In this document: positions 57,295 through 64,000 of the stretch, piece by piece
Layout: every line of letters starts with the position of its first letter
Position numbering within the stretch: the first letter of the stretch is position 1
Source of the DNA: Burkholderia sp. Bp9142
GTDB lineage: Bacteria; Pseudomonadota; Gammaproteobacteria; Burkholderiales; Burkholderiaceae
Length of the DNA stretch: 64,000 nucleotides
NCBI RefSeq assembly: GCF_003853415.1
Contig: NZ_QTPP01000011.1
Coordinates: 62,001 to 126,000 of the forward strand
Direction of reading: 5' to 3'
Program-made: the position numbers and the translations under genes
Notes under the pieces: model-generated
What the model was told of the DNA's origin: nothing
Databases searched by the model: none
What the model saw: the letters and a program-made list of their open reading frames with translations, nothing else

Positions 57295-58866
57295 CTACTT
57301 CTTCTTGCCCTTGTTTGCCGCGGCCTTCGGCGCCGCCTTCGCGGGAGCGGCCTTCGCCGCGCGGGCCGCCGGCTTCGCGGCAGCATGCTTCGCGCCGCGC
57401 GACTTGCCGCCGACGGACAGGCTCGCGCGCTCGATATGCGCGCCGCCGGCCGACGTCGCGATTCGCTCCGGACCCGGCTCGGCCGGCACCGCGCGGCCGA
57501 CCGGCACGTGCAGCACGAGCGCCTGACCCGGCATCGCCAGATCGCGATGCGTGCGGTTCCATGCCTTCAGCTGGCCGACCGACACGCCGTAGCGGCCCGC
57601 AATCGCCGCCATCGACTGCTTGCGGCGCACGCGGATCAGCATCTTGCGCGTGTCGGGCACGTCGGGCTCCATCGCGAGCACGCCGTTTTCCGCGACGTCC
57701 GCGCTAATGTCCTCGTCGTCGTCATCGCCGCGCGGCACGACGATCGTCGAGCCCGGCTTCAGGCGCATGCCGGCCGGAATCTTGTTGACCGACATCAGCG
57801 TATCGGCGTCGACGCCGATCTTCTCGGCGATCGCGGCCGGGCGCGCGCGCTCGCTGACCGTATAGGTGGTCCACGTCGACAATTGGCCGTTGTAGGCCTT
57901 CAGGCTCTTCTCGAACGCCGCCGCGTTGTCGAACGGCAGCAGGATCTGCGGCTCGGTCGCGCCGAGGATCACCGGCTTCGAGAACGACGGGTTCAGCGAG
58001 CGGAACTCGTCGAGCGGCAGGTTCGCGAGCTTCGCGGCCACCGCCACGTCGATGTCGCGCGACGTCGTGACCGTCACGAAATACGGGTGGTTCGGAATGT
58101 CAGGCAGCGCCAGGCCGAACTGCTGCGGATTCGCGATGATGTTCTTCACCGCCTGCAGCTTCGGCACGTAGTTGCGCGTCTCGTTCGGCATCCGCAGGCT
58201 CTGGTAGTCGGTCGGCAGGCCGGCTGCCTGGTTGCGCGCGATCGCGCGCTGCACGTTGCCCTCGCCCCAGTTGTAGGCCGCCAGCGCCAGATACCAGTCG
58301 CCGAACATGTCATGCAGGCGCGACAGGTAGTCGAGCGCGGCGCTCGTCGACGCGAGCACGTCGCGGCGCTCGTCCTGCCACATGTTGCGCTTCAGGTTGT
58401 ACGTGCGGCCCGTGCCCGGCATGAACTGCCACATGCCGGCCGCCTTCGCGACCGACAGCGCCTGCGGGTTGTACGCGGATTCGATGAACGGCAGCAGCGC
58501 GAGCTCGGTCGGCATGTGGCGCGCCTCGAGTTCCTCGACGATGTGATACAGGTACTTCTGCGAGCGCTCGGTCATGCGCTGCACGTAATCGGGCCGCTGC
58601 GTGTACCACGTCGTCTGCATGTCGACGAGGTCGGTCTGCAGGTCGGGCATCTGGAAGCCGCGGCGAATGCGCGCCCACAGATCGGAATCTGCGCTGGTCA
58701 GGTCGCCGACGGATTGCTTGTCGACGTCGACAGTTTCTTTGGCAGTGGCTGATTTACGGAGGTAGGTGGACGTCGCCTGCGAATCGGCGGCGTTGTTGGC
58801 GACAGGGCCCTGGCTCGCACAAGCGGCGAGTAGCAGGACCATCAGCGCGCTCAATATAAGTCGCAT
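57295..58866 (-). CDS. mltD: Membrane-bound lytic murein transglycosylase D
   Basis: 523 residues. A lipoprotein signal MRLILSALMVLLLAACASQG places the lipid on Cys16. Soluble lytic transglycosylase domain about 110-250 with the catalytic Glu in LALLPFIESAYNPQALS, then KAAGMWQFMPGTGRTYNL and YLALAAYNWGEGNVQRAI. Two LysM-type segments follow (WTTYTVSERARPAAIAEKIG about 330, and LIRVRRKQSMAAIAGRYGV about 412), and a Lys/Ala-rich tail. Cleaves peptidoglycan glycan strands to anhydromuropeptides at the outer membrane. Monocistronic, ending at the terminator at 57196; upstream neighbour gloB is on the same strand, 152 bases away. Confidence 0.94.
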   Translation of the reverse strand: MRLILSALMVLLLAACASQGPVANNAADSQATSTYLRKSATAKETVDVDKQSVGDLTSADSDLWARIRRGFQMPDLQTDLVDMQTTWYTQRPDYVQRMTERSQKYLYHIVEELEARHMPTELALLPFIESAYNPQALSVAKAAGMWQFMPGTGRTYNLKRNMWQDERRDVLASTSAALDYLSRLHDMFGDWYLALAAYNWGEGNVQRAIARNQAAGLPTDYQSLRMPNETRNYVPKLQAVKNIIANPQQFGLALPDIPNHPYFVTVTTSRDIDVAVAAKLANLPLDEFRSLNPSFSKPVILGATEPQILLPFDNAAAFEKSLKAYNGQLSTWTTYTVSERARPAAIAEKIGVDADTLMSVNKIPAGMRLKPGSTIVVPRGDDDDEDISADVAENGVLAMEPDVPDTRKMLIRVRRKQSMAAIAGRYGVSVGQLKAWNRTHRDLAMPGQALVLHVPVGRAVPAEPGPERIATSAGGAHIERASLSVGGKSRGAKHAAAKPAARAAKAAPAKAAPKAAANKGKKK

Positions 58867-59018
58867 GAAAATCTCGGCTTCCGACGGCTGGAAATTGCTG
58901 GCGATACTACGGAAGTGCGTGCTTCACGTCAATAAAAACACCGAAAACTCAGCGAAATCCTACATTTGGAGCAATTTTTACAGATGCCACCTGAGGTTTT
59001 GGAGTCCTCCGGAATGCC

Positions 59019-59825
59019 TCATCGGAAACGATTTTTCCACTCGCGCATCAGCGTGAATGCCGCCAGACGATCCGGCACCGTTTCGTGCAGCTCGGCCTCG
59101 AGCGTTGCATGGATCGCCGTGCTGTCCGCCCGCATGAACGGGTTGACGGCACGTTCGTGCGCGATCGTGGTGGGCAGCGTCGGCACGCCGCGCGCGCGCC
59201 GCGCCTGCGCGTCGTCGCGCCAGGCGGCGAGCGCCGTATTGCCCGGCTCGCACGCGAGCGCGAAACGGATGTTCGACAGCGTGTATTCGTGTGCACAATG
59301 CACGTGCGTGTCGCCGGGCAGCGCCGCGAGCGCGTCGAGCGACGCGAGCATCTGCGCGGGCGTGCCTTCGAACAGGCGGCCACAGCCGCACGAGAACAGC
59401 GTGTCGCCGCAGAACACGTGCGGGGTGGCCGCGCCTTGACCGGCCCGCTGGAAATACGCGATGTGGCCGCGCGTATGACCGGGCACGTCGAGCACGTCGA
59501 ACGCAAGCGCCGGCGCATCGAGCGTCACGCGATCGCCGCCCGCGAGCGGCCGCGTGACCACGCCGATCGCCTCGGCCGCCGGGCCGTAAACAACGAGCGG
59601 CACATCGTCCGGTTGGCCATCGCGCAGTGCGGCGACACCGCCGACGTGGTCGGCGTGATGGTGCGTGAGTAAAATAGCGGTCAACCGCCAGCCGCGTTCG
59701 GCAAGAACACGGCGTACCGGCGCGGCTTCACCCGGATCGACGGCGATCGCATCGCGGCCGTCCGAGACGAGCCAGATATAGTTGTCTTCGAATGCCGGCA
59801 CCGGCACGTATTCCAGCTCGTTCAT
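59019..59825 (-). CDS. gloB: Hydroxyacylglutathione hydrolase (glyoxalase II)
   Basis: 268 residues. Hydrolyses S-lactoylglutathione to lactate and glutathione in methylglyoxal detoxification. Metallo-beta-lactamase fold with the di-metal motif [11 protein letters not shown] (about 53-63), further ligands in [13 protein letters not shown] and [16 protein letters not shown], and the C-terminal substrate helix region [13 protein letters not shown]. The ATG at 59825 ([19 protein letters not shown]) is the family start; the frame remains open far upstream. Divergent from the methyltransferase gene, with which gloB is often linked in proteobacteria. Confidence 0.95.
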   Translation of the reverse strand: MNELEYVPVPAFEDNYIWLVSDGRDAIAVDPGEAAPVRRVLAERGWRLTAILLTHHHADHVGGVAALRDGQPDDVPLVVYGPAAEAIGVVTRPLAGGDRVTLDAPALAFDVLDVPGHTRGHIAYFQRAGQGAATPHVFCGDTLFSCGCGRLFEGTPAQMLASLDALAALPGDTHVHCAHEYTLSNIRFALACEPGNTALAAWRDDAQARRARGVPTLPTTIAHERAVNPFMRADSTAIHATLEAELHETVPDRLAAFTLMREWKNRFR

Positions 59826-59843
59826 GGGCGCGCAATCATCGTT

Positions 59844-60656
59844 ATGTCCGATCCACAAATTATAGACTGGCCCGCCTGGACCGACTCGCCGCCCGGCCGC
59901 TACGTGCTGGGCTGGGAGCAGGCGCAGCTCGACCGGATCGTGTCCGACGTCTTCGGGTTTCACGCGCTCCAGCTCGGCCTGCCGCAGCTCGATGCGCTGC
60001 GCGAGAACCGCATGCCGTATCGCGGCCTCGTGCTCGATCCGGCGAGCGGCGCGAGCGCGCCGTACCAGTATCCGTGGGCGCGCGAGGCGCGCGCGCCCGA
60101 ACATGCGCCGGCCGATCGCAGCACGACCTGGTGCGACCTGCTCGACCTGCCGTTCGAGTCGCAGAGCGTCGACCTGATCGTGATGCCGCACACGCTCGAA
60201 TTCACGTCCGACCCTCACCGCCTGCTGCGCGAGGCCGAACGCGTGCTGATGCCGGAAGGCCAGCTCGTGATCACCGGCTTCAATTCGTTGAGCCTGTGGG
60301 GCATGCGACAATCGTTCGGGCGCATGGCGAACCGCCCGTTCGTGCCGGCCGCGCGCGACCAGATCGCGTTCATCCGGCTCAAGGACTGGATCAAGCTGCT
60401 CGGCTTCGATCTCGAGCGCGGCCGCTTCGGCTGCTACCGGCCGCCGCTCGTCACCGACAAATGGCTTGCCCGCTACGGCTTCATGGAAGCCGCCGGCGAC
60501 CGCTGGTGGCCGATCTTCGGCGCCGTCTACATGGTCACGGCCGTCAAGCGCGTGCGCGGCATGCGCCTCGTCGGCCAGATCAGGATGAAGAAGCCCGTGC
60601 TCGCGCCGGGCCTGACGCCGGCGGCCACCCCGACCACCCATCAAGAACACTCATGA
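59844..60656 (+). CDS. SAM-dependent methyltransferase (type 11)
   Basis: 270 residues of a class I methyltransferase. The N-terminal SAM-binding loop is degenerate ([14 protein letters not shown] instead of a classical Gly-rich VLDLGCGxG), while the later [28 protein letters not shown] and the [20 protein letters not shown] motifs are typical. Found widely between gloB and rnhA. Substrate unknown. Its stop overlaps the rnhA start. Confidence 0.85.
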   Translation: MSDPQIIDWPAWTDSPPGRYVLGWEQAQLDRIVSDVFGFHALQLGLPQLDALRENRMPYRGLVLDPASGASAPYQYPWAREARAPEHAPADRSTTWCDLLDLPFESQSVDLIVMPHTLEFTSDPHRLLREAERVLMPEGQLVITGFNSLSLWGMRQSFGRMANRPFVPAARDQIAFIRLKDWIKLLGFDLERGRFGCYRPPLVTDKWLARYGFMEAAGDRWWPIFGAVYMVTAVKRVRGMRLVGQIRMKKPVLAPGLTPAATPTTHQEHS

Positions 60657-61096
60657 CCACCGACACCATCGACATCTATACCGACGGCGCCTGCAAGGGC
60701 AACCCCGGCCCCGGCGGCTGGGGCGCACTGCTGCGCTACGGCGACCGCGAGAAGGAACTGTTCGGCGGCGAGCCCGACACGACCAACAACCGCATGGAAC
60801 TGATGGGCGTGATCGCCGCGCTCGAAGCGCTGAAGCGGCCGTGCCGCGTGATCGTCCATACCGACTCGCAATACGTCCAGAAAGGCATCAGCGAGTGGAT
60901 CCACGGCTGGAAGAAGAAAGGCTGGATCACCGCATCGAAAACCCCGGTGAAGAACGCCGACCTCTGGAAGCGGCTCGACGCGCTCGTCGCGCAGCACGAG
61001 GTCGAGTGGCGCTGGGTGAAGGGCCACGCGGGCCATCCCGAAAACGAACGCGCGGACGCGCTCGCGAATCGCGGCGTCGAATCGCTCGTGGCCTGA
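60653..61096 (+). CDS. rnhA: Ribonuclease HI
   Basis: 147 residues. Cleaves RNA in RNA-DNA hybrids. The four catalytic carboxylates are visible: Asp in [18 protein letters not shown], Glu in [13 protein letters not shown], Asp in [14 protein letters not shown] and Asp in [14 protein letters not shown], plus the basic handle [13 protein letters not shown]. The ATG overlaps the methyltransferase stop in an ATGA (60653-60656). The gene before dnaQ, as in E. coli where the two are divergent; here they run the same way with a 38-base gap. Confidence 0.96.
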   Translation: MTTDTIDIYTDGACKGNPGPGGWGALLRYGDREKELFGGEPDTTNNRMELMGVIAALEALKRPCRVIVHTDSQYVQKGISEWIHGWKKKGWITASKTPVKNADLWKRLDALVAQHEVEWRWVKGHAGHPENERADALANRGVESLVA

Positions 61097-61134
61097 ACGC
61101 AGGCCGCCCTACTGTCTTTCCCGATTTATCCGAC

Positions 61135-61869
61135 ATGCGCCAGATCATTCTCGATACCGAAACCACCGGCCTGAACCCCCGCACGGGCGACCGCCTGATC
61201 GAAATCGGCTGCGTCGAGCTGCTGAACCGGCGGCTCACCGGCAACAACCTGCACATCTACGTGAACCCCGAGCGCGACAGCGATCCGGGCGCACTGGCCG
61301 TGCACGGCCTCACGACCGAATTCCTGAGCGACAAGCCGAAGTTCGCGGAAGTCGCCGACCAGATCCGCGACTTCGTGAAGGACGCCGAGCTGATCATCCA
61401 CAATGCGCCGTTCGACCTCGGGTTCCTCGATGCCGAATTCGCGCGGCTCGACCTGCCGTCGTTCACCGAGCATTGCGGCGGCGTGATCGACACGCTCGTG
61501 CAGGCCAAGCAGATGTTCCCGGGCAAGCGCAACTCGCTCGACGCGCTGTGCGACCGGTTCGGCATCAGCAACGCGCACCGTACGCTGCACGGCGCACTGC
61601 TCGACTCGGAGCTGCTCGCCGAGGTCTATCTCGCGATGACGCGCGGCCAGGACAGCCTCGTGATCGACATGCTCGACGACGCAGGCGCCGACGGCGGCGC
61701 GGCGAACGGCCAGCGCGTGTCGCTCGCGTCGCTCGACCTGCCGGTGCTCGCGGCGAGCGACAACGAACTCGCCGCCCACCAGACCCAGCTCGACGAGCTC
61801 GACAAATCGGTCAAGGGCACCTGCGTATGGCGCAAGTCCGCCGACGCGGACGCCGCCGAAGCCGCCTGA
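61135..61869 (+). CDS. dnaQ: DNA polymerase III epsilon subunit (proofreading exonuclease)
   Basis: 244 residues. 3'-5' exonuclease of the replicative polymerase. Exo I DTETTGLNPRTGDRLIEIG (Asp/Glu at about 7 and 9), Exo II HNAPFDLGFLDAEF with its Asp, and Exo III with NAHRTLHGALLDSELLAEVYL (His and Asp). The C-terminal 60 residues, which bind the polymerase alpha subunit, are variable and Ala/Asp-rich. Probably co-transcribed with rnhA. Confidence 0.96.
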   Translation: MRQIILDTETTGLNPRTGDRLIEIGCVELLNRRLTGNNLHIYVNPERDSDPGALAVHGLTTEFLSDKPKFAEVADQIRDFVKDAELIIHNAPFDLGFLDAEFARLDLPSFTEHCGGVIDTLVQAKQMFPGKRNSLDALCDRFGISNAHRTLHGALLDSELLAEVYLAMTRGQDSLVIDMLDDAGADGGAANGQRVSLASLDLPVLAASDNELAAHQTQLDELDKSVKGTCVWRKSADADAAEAA

Positions 61870-61902
61870 CGCGACACCCCACCCGCCGCGCCGCGGCCGC
61901 GC

Positions 61903-62774
<872 letters not shown>

Positions 62775-64000
62775 ATGACCTTGACCGCAACACACGTCAG
62801 CCCGACCGCTGCTTCTTCCTCCAAGTCGTCCGGCGAGGCCCCGCTCGCCGCGGACGACATTACCGTCGTCGACCAGAGCCTGCTCAAGCGCGCCGTCAGC
62901 GCGATGGCCATCGGCAATGCGATGGAATGGTTCGACTTCGGCGTCTACAGCTACATCGCCGTCACGCTCGGCAAGGTGTTCTTCCCGTCGAGCAGCCCGT
63001 CCGCGCAGCTGCTCGCGACCTTCGGCACGTTCGCGGCCGCATTCCTCGTGCGTCCGCTCGGCGGCATGGTGTTCGGCCCGCTCGGCGACCGCATCGGCCG
63101 CCAGCGCGTGCTCGCCGCCACCATGATCATGATGGCCGTCGGCACCTTCGCGATCGGCCTGATCCCCAGCTACGCGTCCATCGGCATCATGGCGCCCGTG
63201 CTGCTGCTCGTCGCCCGCCTCGTGCAGGGCTTCTCGACCGGCGGCGAATACGGCGGCGCCGCGACCTTCATCGCCGAGTTCTCGACCGACAAGCGCCGCG
63301 GCTTCATGGGCAGCTTCCTCGAGTTCGGCACGCTGATCGGCTACGTGATGGGGGCCGGCGTCGTCGCGCTGCTCACCGCGTCGCTGTCGCAGGAAGCACT
63401 GCTGTCGTGGGGCTGGCGCGTGCCGTTCCTGATCGCGGGCCCGCTCGGCCTGATCGGCCTGTACATCCGGATGAAGCTCGAGGAAACGCCGGCGTTCAAG
63501 CGCCAGGCCGAAGAGCGCGAAGCGCAGGACAAGGCCGTGCCGAAGGCACGCTTTCGCGAAACGCTGCTGCACAACTGGCGCGCGCTGCTGCTCTGCGTCG
63601 GCCTCGTGCTGATCTTCAACGTGACCGACTACATGGTGCTGTCGTACCTGCCGAGCTTCATGTCGTCGACGCTGCACTTCGACGAGTCGCACAGCCTCGT
63701 GCTGGTGCTGATCGTGATGGTGCTGATGATGCCGCTGACGCTCGCCGCCGGCCGCCTGTCGGACAAGATCGGCCGCAAGCCCGTGATGCTGTCCGGCTGC
63801 GTCGGCCTGCTCTTGCTGTCGATCCCGTCGATGATGCTGATCCATGCGGGCACCACCGCATCGGTGTTCGGCGGCCTGCTGATCCTCGGCATGCTGCTGT
63901 CGTGCTTCACCGGCGTGATGCCGTCCGCGCTGCCGGCGCTGTTCCCGACCGAGATCCGCTACGGCGCGCTCGCGATCGGCTTCAACGTGTCCGTGTCGCT
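62775..64000 (+). CDS. ProP-type MFS osmolyte/organic-acid:proton symporter (3' end outside window)
   Basis: 408 codons visible, open to the window end. Metabolite:H+ symporter branch of the major facilitator superfamily (ProP, KgtP, ShiA). The family start SAMAIGNAMEWFDFGVYSYIAV with the conserved Glu-Trp-Phe-Asp lies at about 43-64; GDRIGRQRVLAATMIMMAVG is the loop 2-3 MFS signature; RLVQGFSTGGEYGGAATFIAE (helix 5) and the second-half signature GRLSDKIGRKPVM follow; PALFPTEIRYGALAIGFNVS closes the visible part. AAGGAG lies six bases before the ATG. Likely substrates are proline/betaine or a dicarboxylate, which the visible part does not settle. Confidence 0.9.
   Translation, partial: MTLTATHVSPTAASSSKSSGEAPLAADDITVVDQSLLKRAVSAMAIGNAMEWFDFGVYSYIAVTLGKVFFPSSSPSAQLLATFGTFAAAFLVRPLGGMVFGPLGDRIGRQRVLAATMIMMAVGTFAIGLIPSYASIGIMAPVLLLVARLVQGFSTGGEYGGAATFIAEFSTDKRRGFMGSFLEFGTLIGYVMGAGVVALLTASLSQEALLSWGWRVPFLIAGPLGLIGLYIRMKLEETPAFKRQAEEREAQDKAVPKARFRETLLHNWRALLLCVGLVLIFNVTDYMVLSYLPSFMSSTLHFDESHSLVLVLIVMVLMMPLTLAAGRLSDKIGRKPVMLSGCVGLLLLSIPSMMLIHAGTTASVFGGLLILGMLLSCFTGVMPSALPALFPTEIRYGALAIGFNVSVS

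Overview
The window is high-GC beta-proteobacterial chromosome. The gene content and order (pstSCAB-phoUBR beside ppk/ppx, rlmE-ftsH-folP-glmM, carA-leuE-carB-greA, olsB, Arg- and Pro-tRNAs flanking type VI secretion cargo) point to Burkholderia, most likely the B. cepacia complex and its main chromosome. That assignment is an inference from families and synteny, since no 16S or marker search was possible.

Layout. (1) Positions 1-15187 are an accessory region. They carry two orphan tssF-like genes, a DUF3592/Gly-rich gene pair of unknown function, and a complete type VI secretion system (T6SS) cargo module read right to left: vgrG (12516-9985), DUF4123 adaptor, a large VasX/BTH_I2691-type pore-forming effector, two near-identical tandem immunity-like membrane genes, and a PAAR tip gene. 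A zinc-ribbon/glycine-zipper protein and a DUF932 gene follow, and the region ends at the 3' end of tRNA-Arg(TCT). (2) 15188-24684 is ordinary backbone: uppP, aldose epimerase, NlpD-like lipoprotein, acyl-CoA synthetase, DUF2288, MATE transporter, olsB, sixA, and several very small membrane proteins. It ends with tRNA-Pro(TGG). (3) 24685-32685 is a second T6SS cargo module abutting the 3' end of tRNA-Pro. It has a vgrG with a C-terminal extension, a Tle4-type lipase, a Tli4-type immunity protein and a PAAR protein, flanked by a frameshifted treble-clef repeat gene and a vgrG remnant. (4) 32949-44240 is phosphate biology: ppx and ppk divergent, then phoR-phoB-phoU-pstB-pstA-pstC-pstS, with recognisable Pho boxes before pstS and before ppk. 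(5) 44600-49686 is the rlmE-ftsH-folP-glmM cluster, with divergent yhbY. (6) 50467-56681 is the carA-leuE-carB-greA-DUF4149 run. (7) 57295-62235 holds mltD, gloB, a methyltransferase overlapping rnhA, dnaQ and ynfA. (8) The window ends inside a ProP-family transporter.

How the parts work together. In each T6SS module the VgrG/PAAR spike, the adaptor or VgrG C-terminal extension, the toxin and its immunity sit in one transcription unit, so each can move as a cassette. In the phosphate block, PhoR/PhoB sense and respond through Pst and PhoU, while Ppk/Ppx make and degrade polyphosphate; the Pho box before ppk suggests the two halves are co-regulated. No rRNA, CRISPR array, insertion sequence or integrase was seen.
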